A stretch of 64,000 bases of DNA from the NCBI GenBank assembly GCA_036365455.1, contig JAWQUS010000032.1:17120001-17184000 (forward strand), in the 5' to 3' direction. The position numbers and the translations under genes are program-made. The notes beneath the pieces are model-generated. The model worked only from the letters and a program-made list of their open reading frames with translations, searched no databases and was not told where the DNA came from. This document shows, in pieces, positions 27,201-37,737 of this stretch. Source of the stretch: Macrosoma leucophasiata (Eukaryota; Arthropoda; Insecta; Lepidoptera; Hedylidae). Each line of letters starts with the position of its first letter. The stretch's first letter is position 1.

Positions 27201-30200
27201 ACAGCAGCACGTTCTCGATTGCCACATCCCGTGTAGAACTTGTCACGTACCACTAGATCCTCACTCACTGGTGAAGTGAAAAAATCATACGGGAAATTAT
27301 GTGGGTACTTTATTAAAATCTTCGTTACGTTTATTTTATATGTATACTAGCTGACCCGGCAAACTTCGTATTGCCTCAGAATGAAATAAGGTGTCAAAGG
27401 TTTGATAGATACGGACTATTTGTATGGAAAAATAAAATTGTGGTTTTTACTGTTTCCCTTCAATTCCTTCATATTTTCTTACCTTTTAAACCTTCCCTAG
27501 ACTTACAAAAATCATTCAAAACCAAAATTAGCCAAATCGGTGAAGCCATTCACGCGTGATGCCGTGACCAAGGAAAACGGGTTGCATTTTTATATATATA
27601 GACGTGACCGGCTATGCTAACACAAAAAATTTAAAAAGTGGAAATAATTGAATTATACGGTATTTCGTTCACTACAAAATAAATTTAAGTAATTTTATAG
27701 CGTCAACAACACGTGGTAATTATGCTGTTAAAATGTAGCTTGTATGACACGTTTGTAGATTTACCATAACAGCGCCATCTATTGATTACTTACTCAACCC
27801 AGTCGAAAAGTATCGACATCTGTTAGAATCATTTGGAGTTAACAGATAATTGTGACTGTCAAATAATAACAGACAAATAATTAGCAATAAATTAAAATTG
27901 CGACTATAATTTGAGATTTAAACTATCCTATCTCTCAAGTTGGATCGAACTGCACATGGTGTGCGAATTTTATTATAATCGGTTAAGTGGTTTAGGAGTC
28001 CATTGAGGACAAACATTGTGACACGAGATTTATATATATTAAGAAGATTATGAGATAATCATATAAAAAAGTTGAGTAAGTTGGCAATCAGATTAAAGCA
28101 TAATTTATGTGACTAGCTGCCCGCCACGGCTTCGCGTGGGTGCATTGTTACCTACCCTTTCCTATTGATCTTAGCGTGATATTATATATAGCCTATTTAT
28201 AGCCTGTCTAGATAAATAGGCTAACTAACACTTACACTAACACTAACACTAACACTGAAAGATGACGGTCTAGGGGATGCCAGCCTCGAAAACTAATCTT
28301 AACACTGACCTACTATCGCTGCAGCTCGAACTGTGGGGATGCCCAGATGGTAACTAGCTTCGCAGCCCACCATTTCCCTGATGCAAGCCCGCAATACCGA
28401 GCGCCCATCGTACACACGCGAATACGGCGTCTGCCCGGATCCTTTCAATTGCACTTGCCAACGTCCTCCTGATCTGAATGGAACATGCATTTTGAATGCT
28501 AAAAGTAGCTTAGGAATTTAACCCCCAATGCTTTAAAACTGAAGTAGACTAAGACGTATCCTCTCCGGGTTCGTCGCTAATGAAACCCATAAATTGAATT
28601 GAACAAAAGACTTTCTTGCAGTTATTTACATGTCACAGCACATAAAAGACTTTGGCCACTTGGAAGTAACCATCATCGAAGAAGTTTCCGACCATCTAAA
28701 ACATTGTAGACCACTAAAAAGGTACCGACGTGACCGACCAGACATTTCTTCAATGGTACAACTGAAGGGACAAGAAATGGAGATGCTTAGATGGTAGATA
28801 GCACTTCACTGACTGGATGCAAGCCCACAAGGCCGAGTGCCAGTCGCTCACAACACACACATTCGGCGCAATTGTAGCAATAGTGAAGACGCCTTTCTTT
28901 TCTAAAATATTTAAATTTTGTCGAACTAGTAGGGCAGGGCATTTTCTAAACTATATTATACATCCATTTATTAAGTTTTTTAATTTTTTCAATCTAATTC
29001 GTCGCGTACATACTAGGGTTGTTGAGGATTCCTCTTCCTCCTCCTCATAATGAGGAAGTTCCGCAATATTTTGGGTTTCTCAACCGTTTCCGCATCCTCA
29101 TAAATAAAAACAAAAAAATCCTCTTCCGCTACCGCTTCCTTAAAATTTAAGAGGAATTTATGAGGAATTTCATTGCGCATGCGCGTCTCGTTTCCATGGC
29201 AACGCAAACACACGCCGCAGCGCGATGCCGGGCCGAACAAGCGAGCGAGACCTCCCCACCCGCCACTGGCGCTGTTCCTTGCTAGTTTGTTTTAATTTTA
29301 TTGATATACATTACATACAATATTATGTTTATACGCGTAAGCAACTAAAAAATTTTAAATATTCAGGGCTTTACGGAACTGTATCTATGGCATTACCTAT
29401 CTTCTCTTTCATCAATTGTTGTTGAAATGATTAATTGCAACACTGAACGCCATCCATAGTTTATATTTTGTATCTGTTCACAAACTTTTACTGTTGGCAA
29501 CATTACTCTGTAATCTATTGCCTTGTCACTTTACAATATACATTAGACCTGAGTCGATCACTCCTTCGTCGGTATTCGGGTCGATCGCGACCCATTGACA
29601 AGGTGATCGAGTCTAAATGACTCGATCGTTTGGGTCATTTGGGTCGCGACTCGATTTCGCTCAAACGTATACTGTAGCTCATGATTCTCGTGATTCGAGA
29701 CCCATCTGATAAGGATGCGAGACTCGAGATCGCGATCCACACATTATGTCGCTGGTCTTTTTTTTTTTCATTTTAATACATTTCTATTAATTATCACTAT
29801 AATTTCATTCTTAAACTTTATAGGTTTAAAGCATAAATTTTACAATTAGATGACATGGTGCAGGGGAGCTTGATCGATATAACTGTAAACAAACTGAAGT
29901 GTACCTTATGATTAATGTGATAGAGTTCACGAGAAACAAAGTACCCAATGACCCAAAGGACCCAAATGATCGACTTTTTTTGTACGTCACGACCCGATCA
30001 CTTGTGTTTGGATCGTGATTCAATCAAAGTGATTCTATCGCTCGCGATCGACTCAGGTCTAATATACATTATTCCGTCGATTTGCTTAGTTCGTGTTATT
30101 ATTTAATTTCCTAGTTTTATCAAGTAAATACTTAAATACTAACATATTCCAACAGGTTATGGGCAATATATGTCCGATAGTATATTAGGGAATTATTTCA

Positions 30201-33200
30201 AAATATAAACGCTGTGATTCAATTAGATTAAAGTTAGTTAACCTAAAAATTCAAATCAAAATCAACCATTGCCGGCGTGCTTAATTTTTTTTTTCCAGCA
30301 ATTTCAGCTTATTTTTTGAGAAAAGTACATAAAATGGCATCACAAATAACAATGGGTACTATTGAGAAACTAATTGGAAGAGAAAATTACCAAAGTTGGA
30401 AGTTTGCCGTAAAAAACTACCTCGAACATGAAGAATTGTGGCAAGAGATTGAACCTGATCCAGCCTATATATCTGATAGCAAGAAAAATATAAAAGCAAA
30501 ATCGAAAATAATACTGTTGGTGGACCCAGTTAATTACGTCCATGTACAAGAGGCTGTAACAGCGAAACAGGTTTGGACTAAATTAGAAAAAGTGTTTGAT
30601 GACTCAGGGCTTAGCAGAAAAGTAGGTTTATTGAGAGATTTGATCACCACTAGCTTGGACAATTGTTCGAGTGTCGAAGAATATGTCAATAAGGTAATGT
30701 CAACAGCTCACAAGTTGAGAAATATCAATTTTGTAGTAGGTGACGAGTGGCTGGGTACGTTGCTGCTCGCTGGTCTCCCAGATTACTACAAGCCTATGAT
30801 AATGGCTTTGGAGAGCTCCGGTGTGAATATTACTGCAGATTATGTAAAAACTAAGTTGCTACAAGAAGTTAAGGTATCAGATTCAGCTGCTTACTATGCC
30901 AAGTCATATAATAAGCAAAGTATGTCAAAGCAAAAAAATCCTAATAAACAATTTCAGAAAAAAGGGCAATCCAAAGGGCCACGGTGCTTTGTATGTAACA
31001 AGTATGGTCACATGAGTAGGGATTGCTACTTTAAAGACAAAAAAAAGGTTCTGTCAAACAATGACAATTCAAATAATGGTTATTATGCTGCTTTTTCAGC
31101 TGCTGCTGCATTGGATGGGAGTTGCTGGTATGTCGATTCCGGAGCATCACTGCATATGTGCAATAACAAGAATTGGATGTATGATGTATCCCCATCAACT
31201 ATCAACAATATTAAGGTTGCAGACAATAAAACAGTAGCAGTAAAAGGCAGTGGCAAGGTGGATTTTCAGATTAGAGACTCAGATGGCGTAATACGGACAA
31301 TACAGGTCAGTGATGTCTTATATGTACCCACCCTGACAGTCAATTTACTTTCTGTAAGCCAAATGGTAAATAAAGGCTGTGAAGTAAAATTTGAGAGAGA
31401 TAGTTGTCAGATATACCAAAGTAATAAGTTAATATTGACAGCATTGCATCGCAATAACATGTATATATTGAATAATGTTTCTGAAGCACCGGCATTGCTA
31501 TCAACAGCAGATGAGCGAGATATAAATTTATGGCATCTAAGAATGGGCCATCTCAATTTCACAGACTTACAGAAGGTAAATGATAGCGCAGACGGAGTTG
31601 AATTATCAAAAAAAGGTAATCAAATTTGCACAACTTGCTTAGAAGGAAAAATGAGTAGACAACCGTTTAAAAATACTGGTACTAGGGCTTCAGAATTGCT
31701 CCAATTAATTCACTCAGATTTATGTGGTCCGATGGAGACAAGTTCTATTGGAGGTGCCAGATATTATGTTACGTTCATTGATGATTATAGTAGGAAAGTA
31801 TCCGTCTATTTCATGAAGAGCAAGTCTGAAACTTTAGATAAGTTTAAAGAATTTAAGAATTTAGTAGAAAATGAAACCAATAAGAAAATAAAAACGTTAC
31901 GCACAGATAATGGAAAAGAATATGTAAACAATGATTTTAAATTGTTTTTGTGTAAATCTGGTATCCAGCATCAAACAAGTAATCCATATACACCGCAGCA
32001 AAACGGTATGGCAGAGCGTATGAATCGCACATTAGTAGAGAGAGCTAAATGCCTAATTTTGAATTCCAGATTACAGAAAATATTTTGGGCTGAAGCGGTC
32101 TCAACAGCGGCATATATAACAAATCGTTCACCAACAAAAGCTTTGGACTACAAGACGCCATATGAATTGTGGACAGGTAAAAGACCAAACTTAAATAACA
32201 TGAAAATATTTGGTTGTCACGCAATGGTTCATGTACCAAAAGAAAGCAGACGAAAATGGGATTCAAAAGCTACTAAGATGATATTTGTGGGTTATTGCGA
32301 ATATACTAAAGGCTACAGATTGTATGATGAGAGTAAAAAACAAATATACAAGAGTAGAGATGTTGTTTTCTTGGAACACACAGCTAGGAATAATTGTGTA
32401 ATTATGCCACTTACTTCTTTGCAAGAACAGGAAACAACAGCCAAACAAGAATCTGATACCGATACTTTAGTAAGTGAAAGTTCAGAAGAGGAACAATTGT
32501 ATGATGCCAGCAGTGATATGTCAAATTCAGAAAGAGGTAATGACCCAGATTACACACCGGAAAGACATGATGACGATTCTATACCATTAAGAAATATAAC
32601 TCTGAGGCCAAGGAATATCAAACCCAAACCTACTACTTATTTTTGTTATGAAGAGAAATCAACATGTTCATCAGCATTATTAAAGGAACCAGAGACTGTG
32701 GAAGACGCTCTATCAAGCCCAAAAGCAAAAGAGTGGAAAGAAGCTATGGATAGCGAGTATGAATCGCTTCTTCAGAATAATACATGGACGTTGGTAACTC
32801 TACCTGAAGACAAAAGAATAATCCCTTGCAAATGGGTTTATAAAATGAAAACAGATGCAAATGGTGAAGTTGTACGATACAAAGCAAGATTAGTAATAAA
32901 AGGATTCAGACAGAGGAAAGGAACTGAATATAATGAAATTTTTGCTCCCGTAGTACGGCACACTTCAATAAGATATTTGTTTGCACTAGCTGTAAAAGAA
33001 AATTTATATATAGATCAAATGGATGCAGTTACAGCATTTCTGCAGGGAGACATAGATGCTGAAATATATATGAATCAACCACCTGGCTATGAACACGGAA
33101 AAGAAGTTTGCAGATTAAATAAGTCTATTTATGGCTTAAAACAGGCGAGCCGCCAATGGAATTTGAAACTTACTTCTGTTCTCAAACAGTTAGGATTGGA

Positions 33201-36200
33201 AAGTACATCTGTTGATCCATGTATTTACTACAAAAATGATAATGGAAACATCATCTTTATATTGATCTATGTTGATGATTTATTAATTTTTTATAATAAT
33301 GAAGAAAAAGGTAAAGAGATCAAGCTACAACTTAAAAGTAAATTTGAAATGAAATCACTTGGACCTGTCAATTATTTTATTGGCTGGAGGATAAGTCAAA
33401 ACGCGGCCAGAGACCAAATTTATATTGATCAGACTGCTTATATAGAAAAAATCCTACAGAGATTCAATATGACAGATTGTAATCCAGTCCATTCGCCCTG
33501 TGATCTTAGTTCCAAATTGATCAGCACAGGAGATGAAAATAATATTATTAGTAATGCACCTTATCAAGAAGCTATTGGAAGTTTACTTTACTTATCACAA
33601 GGAACAAGACCAGATATTTGTTTTGTTGTAAACAAATTGAGTAGTTTCAACAACAAACCAGAATCACAACACTGGTTGGCAGTAAAAAGAGTGCTACGCT
33701 ACTTAAAAGGAACTAAGGATTATAAATTAAAATTTTGCCAAGATAGAGATGAAAGAGGAGTGTTTGGCTACTGTGATTCAGATTGGGCTTCCGACATTAA
33801 CAGCCGGAGATCATGCTCGGGCTACATTTTTTTGTTTCAGGGTGCTTCAGTCTCATGGTGTTCTAAACGACAGAACACAGTTGCCTTATCAACCATGGAG
33901 GCTGAATATATGGCACTAGCTACGGCCACACAAGAGGCTATGTGGCTAAGGCATTTAGAGTCGAAACTAAATTGGAAGCTTACAGATGTGCCCACCATAA
34001 TTTATTGTGATAATCAAAGCGCTATCAAATTTGCAGGTAATGATTCTTACTGTGCTCGCAGCAAACATATTGATCTGAGACATCATTTCCTCCGAGAAAG
34101 AGTTGCTGATAAGGAAATTCAACTCTGCTATGTTGGGACTCAAGATATGGTTGCCGACATACTTACAAAACCAATTTCTCCGAAGAAGACTGATGACTGT
34201 TCCATGGCTATGGGTTTGCAATTAAGAAGAGGATGTTGAAATGATTAATTGCAACACTGAACGCCATCCATAGTTTATATTTTGTATCTGTTCACAAACT
34301 TTTACTGTTGGCAACATTACTCTGTAATCTATTGCCTTGTCACTTTACAATATACATTATTCCGTCGATTTGCTTAGTTCGTGTTATTATTTAATTTCCT
34401 AGTTTTATCAAGTAAATACTTAAATACTAACATATTCCAACAATTGTCCCAGTGAACGACTTTTTAGCAATGCTGGATTGGTATATTTAATACGATGAGC
34501 TAAGAAACCGGGTGTCAGGGAAAACAGCTTTCAAATTATCTATAATATAAAAATAAGTCGGGTTTTCCTTCCTGACGCTATAACTCCAGAATGCACGAAC
34601 CGATTTCCACGGTTTTGCATTCGTTGGAAAGGTCTCGGGCTCCGTGAGGTTTATAGCAAAATTAAGGATTATAAAACGTCATCCACGCGGGCGAAGCCGC
34701 GGGCAACAGCTAGTTTTTTATAAAAATTAACCTCTCTACAATTAATTTTGATTAATAGTATTCAATTCTTTTATTTTGATTAATAATATTCGACTTATGA
34801 ACCTAATTAACAAAGAAATAGAGACTGCATTCTTATTTTCATTTCAAATTTCTTAATTACATTGTATCATTCACTCAATTTTTTTTGTGTGCGTGTGTTG
34901 TGTAGATACGAGTATGTTACTGAACTCGTCCGTATCTGCTGGACCGATTTTGATGATTCATTATTGTGTGTTTTGAGAATGGTTTAAATTCATAGTTTGG
35001 TCCACTGGCAAAATGCCCTTTTAATTTTTTTTTGTATGTATATGCTTAGTATACTTAGTAGTTACAGTACATAGAGACAGGACAGCGGATTTTGGGGGTT
35101 GGGTCCGCTAGTATTTATAATTTCGTATCATCCTCTTTTCATCTTTCTGAAGCGCGCAAAGCCTTCCTCATAATCACTTCCTCAACAACCCTAGTTATAG
35201 TTATACATACTATGTTATAGTGAAAAATCATCAAGGTCAAGTTATTTTCATAGCATATTGACTATAAGTTTACTATGAAGAATTGTATGTATCTTCACGC
35301 CAAGTCCCTTACGGGGTAGGCAGAGAGTATGGAGCGCCAGAAAAAGGTTTTAAGAAAAATCAGACTTTTGTTGTTCTGACTTGAATCTAAACATTATCAA
35401 ATATTTTATTTTATTTCATACTTATTGACATATTCTCCGATTATATGCGCTCTGCCATCGCCCAGCTGTCCCACCCATATGCCATATTGATGGCCTCCAT
35501 ATCTGCAGAAAAAGATTTAGGTATTTAAAGATGCAGGTGAGGCTTTTTATGTCTAGTGAAGCCGAACTAGGTATGCAGAATTACTTGCGAATGATTTGAT
35601 AATTTAAGGATGTACCATTTAAGCATAAGTATTTGCATAAATTTTTAAAAAATGAACTCGCCGAGCCCTTGACTTACACTTGATATTTATTAATGTGAAG
35701 TCCTTATCAATTTGATATCAATTGAATATCTTTTAGTAGCAGCACAAGCCACTACTGCTAGGCCCTCGCTGAGCCCCTGGGTCCAATTGCCGGAGGCTGT
35801 TAAGTAATTTTTCCATTTTTCGGAATTTTCGCAATGAGTGAGGAGTGCCTTTAGTGATCTTGGAGTTTAGTATTGTGCTCGGAGATGTCAACAGGCCCGC
35901 CACCTAAACGAAAAAGAATACTAAGATGAAAAGATTCGGAGTATCACCAAAGGCGCATTTAATATTCAGCGCCGATAAGGTTTGCCGCCCCATAATATAA
36001 TGATTATAATGAATAAAAAAACAGTCTTATGTCTACAGTTTCTTGTATTTAGACTGGGGACTGGCCTTGGAAGTATTTGGAGAAATAGATATACGGGTGT
36101 ATGCTCGAATGAAAAACCGCTGCCTATTTTTCGAAGAAACAGAGGCGCGAAATATAGTCAAGAAATTTACCGATGAGCGACTGGTAAGGCACCGTACGGT

Positions 36201-37257
36201 AGTTTCCGGCCAGCGACAAATTCAGCAAACTCCTCACGATTGGTTATACCCGGATCCATATCCAGGATCCTGAGAGCGTCTGTTGATGCACACACCAAAC
36301 GAATGCCATGTTCTAGTGGACGTGGTGTAACCTGCATTTGAAATTATACCAGGGCATGGCACCGTTATCTAACAAGAAATATGGATACAATTTTTTACTG
36401 GTGGTAGAGCTCCAGTGACGGAGCTTGCGGGCGTGGGCACCATCGCATTACCTAATATACTTGCCGCTAAAAAGTAGTGTTCAGCACTATCGTTTTCTGG
36501 TCAGGTGGTAATATACGGCCCTGTAATTTCCGGCACAAAGGCGTAACACCTAAGGCCTCAGGAGTGGTAACGCATCTGCATTTGACCTTGGTCTTTGCGT
36601 GGGTGTCTGTGGGCTACAGTCGTCACTTAACATCAATGTGAACTGCATGCTTGCCACTTCCACGACATAAAAAAATATAGACAAGAAACAAGCCAACAAG
36701 AAATACCTACATATTGCACATCGACCTTAGGAAGGAGATTTCGGCTTATTTCGGGTTTGTAGAGCGTTATCTCTTTCACGCCTTACCTATGTGATGTTTG
36801 TCGACCATTTTGACCATATTTGACCAATACCAGACTATCAATGCTTACATAAGCAGTGTGCAGCAGAGATAACGCTATACGAAGTCGAAACTAGCCGATT
36901 GTCTCTTTCGTAGGCTCGATGTGCAATATTTTTTGCTGGGTACTCTATTTACTTATCATTGATGCCCACCCCTCCAAACATGTATACTCATTGCTGGACT
37001 ATATAGTGGGAGTTGTTTTACGGATTACATATTGACCCAGGTTTGTCAGAACCGGGATATCTGCCGCTCCACACTCTCTGCCTACCCCGTTAGGAACCTG
37101 GCGTGTAGACACATCATAATGAAATTTTAAATACCTCTGAAAAAACAATATTTTTCAAATTTGGTTTAATTTGTTCATTATTTTCTCCAATTGGTAACAA
37201 AATATATTTTGGATACTGACAAAATTTCCATTCGGTTAAATTTCTCTTCAATGCCAT
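21227..37257 (-). CDS. SelO: SelO-B: second tandem SelO paralogue, 12 coding exons, DYG Asp replaced by Asn
   Basis: Same family as SelO-A, in tandem on the same strand. Exons: 37257-37135, 36331-36171, 35502-35422, 28473-28310, 27267-27095, 26738-26639, 25403-25243, 24503-24382, 23751-23622, 22750-22624, 22139-22006, 21349-21227; all GT-AG with matching phases, 532 aa. In-frame ATGs at 37275 and 37281 could add 6 or 8 residues. Seven exons have the same length as their SelO-A partners, and the exon-2 region is split by an extra 668-bp intron. Lys132 (QLKGSG), Glu160 (GCEA) and NTDN (277-280) are kept, but the metal-binding Asp of the DYG motif is Asn289 (TLNYGPFGF). The C-terminus is ISCST. 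No stop or broken junction was found, so it looks expressed but may lack or have altered AMPylation activity. The intron between 28474 and 35421 holds a copia element. Confidence 0.88.
21543..21829 (+). repeat. Interspersed repeat family A, full copy
   Basis: Begins CTGGTGGTAGAGCTCCAGTG and ends TTACATAAAAAG. It lies in the last SelO-B intron. Confidence 0.8.
22205..22458 (-). repeat. Interspersed repeat family A, diverged copy
   Basis: From AAGTGACAAACGAGTATCC to CGAGCTCCGTCACCAGAGCT. More diverged than other copies. It lies in SelO-B intron 10. Confidence 0.65.
22900..23590. other. SelO-B intron 9 body, nothing recognised
   Basis: No bounded repeat or RNA recognised. The frame at 23028-23249 has no family features. 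Confidence 0.4.
23768..24062 (+). repeat. Interspersed repeat family A, diverged copy
   Basis: CTGGTGGTAGAGTTCCAGTG to ATTTCATAAAAATA. It lies in SelO-B intron 8, starting 17 bp from exon 8. Confidence 0.65.
24911..25143 (+). repeat. SINE family B, 3' truncated
   Basis: Good head CTGCCTCGGTAGCCTAGTGG with B box GGTTCGATTCCCGG; stops at GTAACCGGCGAATC. It lies in SelO-B intron 7. Confidence 0.8.
25440..26320. other. SelO-B intron 6 body, nothing recognised
   Basis: AT-rich sequence without a recognised repeat boundary, gene or RNA. Confidence 0.4.
26327..26539 (+). pseudogene. LINE reverse-transcriptase C-terminal remnant
   Basis: A 70-residue frame containing [15 protein letters not shown] and [20 protein letters not shown], then [11 protein letters not shown] and a stop, followed by an ACATACATACATAC tail. 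This is the conserved end of a moth LINE protein. Related fragments of the same tail are at 35285 (-) and 37037 (+). Confidence 0.6.
26850..26928 (-). repeat. Degenerate tRNA-like sequence
   Basis: GACTTCAGGCAGGAATCGAA resembles the unit T tRNA-like head, but the anticodon arm and acceptor stem are decayed. Confidence 0.4.
27340..27605 (-). repeat. Degenerate repeat, reverse of 16505-16768
   Basis: Begins CTAGCTGACCCGGCAAACTT on the plus strand and shares GATAGATACGGACTATTTGT with its partner in SelO-A. It lies in SelO-B intron 4. Confidence 0.6.
29420..30154 (+). repeat. 5' LTR of copia, interrupted by a hAT-type MITE
   Basis: The outer parts match the 3' LTR base for base; the 518-bp insert with its 8-bp target copy accounts for the extra length. 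Confidence 0.9.
29544..30061. mobile_element. hAT-type MITE inside the copia 5' LTR
   Basis: Inverted ends TAGACCTGAGTCGATC (16 bp) and an exact 8-bp target duplication ATATACAT at 29536-29543 and 30062-30069. It is rich in GATCG/CGATC motifs and has no transposase. An 8-bp duplication with TAG-type ends fits the hAT superfamily. Confidence 0.85.
30155..30164 (+). other. Copia primer-binding site
   Basis: GGTTATGGGC, complementary to the anticodon loop and stem of initiator tRNA-Met. This implies half-tRNA priming as known for Drosophila copia. Confidence 0.7.
30334..34239 (+). CDS. Copia Gag-Pol polyprotein, intact (1301 aa)
   Basis: A single uninterrupted frame from ATG 30334 to TGA 34239; the stop lies 6 bases inside the 3' LTR. 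Approximate residues in order: Gag domain 1-215; CCHC zinc knuckle [14 protein letters not shown] (~218); aspartic protease WYVDSGA (~265); GAG-pre-integrase [10 protein letters not shown] (~398); integrase core with Asp in HSDLCGP (~460), Asp in RTDNGKEY (~525) and Glu in [10 protein letters not shown] (~558); reverse transcriptase with YVDDLL (~980); RNase H with CDSDWASD (~1148) and [11 protein letters not shown] (~1186). All catalytic motifs are present, so the element may be competent. It is antisense to SelO-B, within its intron. No single-nucleotide decay was noticed. Confidence 0.93.
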   Translation: MASQITMGTIEKLIGRENYQSWKFAVKNYLEHEELWQEIEPDPAYISDSKKNIKAKSKIILLVDPVNYVHVQEAVTAKQVWTKLEKVFDDSGLSRKVGLLRDLITTSLDNCSSVEEYVNKVMSTAHKLRNINFVVGDEWLGTLLLAGLPDYYKPMIMALESSGVNITADYVKTKLLQEVKVSDSAAYYAKSYNKQSMSKQKNPNKQFQKKGQSKGPRCFVCNKYGHMSRDCYFKDKKKVLSNNDNSNNGYYAAFSAAAALDGSCWYVDSGASLHMCNNKNWMYDVSPSTINNIKVADNKTVAVKGSGKVDFQIRDSDGVIRTIQVSDVLYVPTLTVNLLSVSQMVNKGCEVKFERDSCQIYQSNKLILTALHRNNMYILNNVSEAPALLSTADERDINLWHLRMGHLNFTDLQKVNDSADGVELSKKGNQICTTCLEGKMSRQPFKNTGTRASELLQLIHSDLCGPMETSSIGGARYYVTFIDDYSRKVSVYFMKSKSETLDKFKEFKNLVENETNKKIKTLRTDNGKEYVNNDFKLFLCKSGIQHQTSNPYTPQQNGMAERMNRTLVERAKCLILNSRLQKIFWAEAVSTAAYITNRSPTKALDYKTPYELWTGKRPNLNNMKIFGCHAMVHVPKESRRKWDSKATKMIFVGYCEYTKGYRLYDESKKQIYKSRDVVFLEHTARNNCVIMPLTSLQEQETTAKQESDTDTLVSESSEEEQLYDASSDMSNSERGNDPDYTPERHDDDSIPLRNITLRPRNIKPKPTTYFCYEEKSTCSSALLKEPETVEDALSSPKAKEWKEAMDSEYESLLQNNTWTLVTLPEDKRIIPCKWVYKMKTDANGEVVRYKARLVIKGFRQRKGTEYNEIFAPVVRHTSIRYLFALAVKENLYIDQMDAVTAFLQGDIDAEIYMNQPPGYEHGKEVCRLNKSIYGLKQASRQWNLKLTSVLKQLGLESTSVDPCIYYKNDNGNIIFILIYVDDLLIFYNNEEKGKEIKLQLKSKFEMKSLGPVNYFIGWRISQNAARDQIYIDQTAYIEKILQRFNMTDCNPVHSPCDLSSKLISTGDENNIISNAPYQEAIGSLLYLSQGTRPDICFVVNKLSSFNNKPESQHWLAVKRVLRYLKGTKDYKLKFCQDRDERGVFGYCDSDWASDINSRRSCSGYIFLFQGASVSWCSKRQNTVALSTMEAEYMALATATQEAMWLRHLESKLNWKLTDVPTIIYCDNQSAIKFAGNDSYCARSKHIDLRHHFLRERVADKEIQLCYVGTQDMVADILTKPISPKKTDDCSMAMGLQLRRGC
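34234..34442 (+). repeat. 3' LTR of copia
   Basis: 209 bp, TG...CA ends, followed by the target duplication ATTGT at 34443-34447. Confidence 0.93.
34535..34718 (+). repeat. Degenerate repeat ending CGCGGGCAACAGCTAG
   Basis: AATGCACGAACCGATTTCCA through GTGAGGTTTATAGC to GGGCGAAGCCGCGGGCAACA, a common insect repeat type. It lies between copia and the end of the outer TIR element. Confidence 0.5.
35733..35905 (+). repeat. SINE family B, decayed copy
   Basis: Weak head (CAGCACAAGCCACTACTGCT) and the body piece GGAGATGTCAACAGGCCCGC. It lies within the extra intron of SelO-B. Confidence 0.5.
36397..36674 (+). repeat. Interspersed repeat family A, full copy
   Basis: CTGGTGGTAGAGCTCCAGTG to CACGACATAAAAAA. 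It lies in SelO-B intron 1. Confidence 0.8.
36699..36950. mobile_element. MITE family D, copy 2
   Basis: A palindromic ~250-bp element with TATTGCACATCGACCTTAGG at left and GCTCGATGTGCAATATTTTT at right. It lies in SelO-B intron 1. Confidence 0.75.
37037..37115 (+). pseudogene. LINE C-terminal fragment
   Basis: GTTTGTCAGAACCGGGATAT and CTCTGCCTACCCCGTTAGGA match the remnant at 26460-26535. It lies 20 bp from SelO-B exon 1. Confidence 0.5.
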
Positions 37258-37737
37258 TGTTGATTCACCTCCCATTTGCATAATTTGTTTTAGTATTTTT
37301 TTGATTTTTTATTTGTAAAATTAAATTATTGTACAGTACGTAACAAAAATAAAATAATAGAGAAAGAAAAATACTATCAATTACTGTGTAGATAGATACA
37401 TAGATATTTTTATTTATTTTTAACGGTAGGTCAAAGAGTATACAAATACTACGGTAGGTGATGACATGTTTCAAGTAAATGCTAAAAAAGAGCTTCACAC
37501 TTTCATGTGTACTTTTTCTTGTTGCGTGTGTACCTATACATATATAGTATCAGTTTGCTTGCTTACCAACTTTAAGTAAATTTTAATAAAGCACTCGCGC
37601 ATTGCTTTAATTTACACTGTGCGCGTTGGGACTGACTGATGATAATGTTTATTAGGATTTTCATAAAATCTTTAAATTAAGCAATAGTAAATAGGCAGAA
37701 TGAAATATGATTCAAATGACCACAACAAAATAAAAGA

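Larger units (their letters stand above)
29420..34442 (+). mobile_element. Complete Ty1/copia LTR retrotransposon
   Basis: LTRs start TGTTGAAATG and end ATTCCAACA. The 5' LTR is 29420-29543 plus 30070-30154; the 3' LTR is 34234-34442. After removing the hAT insert and its target duplication, both are 209 bp and I see no difference between them. The 5-bp target duplication ATTGT flanks the element. The primer site GGTTATGGGC follows the 5' LTR directly and is complementary to the anticodon region of initiator tRNA-Met, as in Drosophila copia. A purine tract AAGAAGAGGA precedes the 3' LTR. Confidence 0.93.
29012..35195. mobile_element. Older TIR element in SelO-B intron 3, now holding copia
   Basis: The ends ACTAGGGTTGTTGAGG (29012) and CCTCAACAACCCTAGT (to 35195) are perfect inverses; the next bases inside (TTCCTC / rich in CCTC) stay similar. 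Without the copia insert it would be about 1.2 kb. I could not define a clear target duplication. Confidence 0.55.

Noticed and set aside
28218..28258. Telomere-like repeat
   Set aside because: The run is a few ACACTA/CTAACA units, not the insect TTAGG repeat, and it is very short.
21227..37257. SelO-B as a pseudogene
   Set aside because: All splice sites, phases and the stop are intact over 12 exons. Only the DYG Asp is changed, which by itself does not make a pseudogene.
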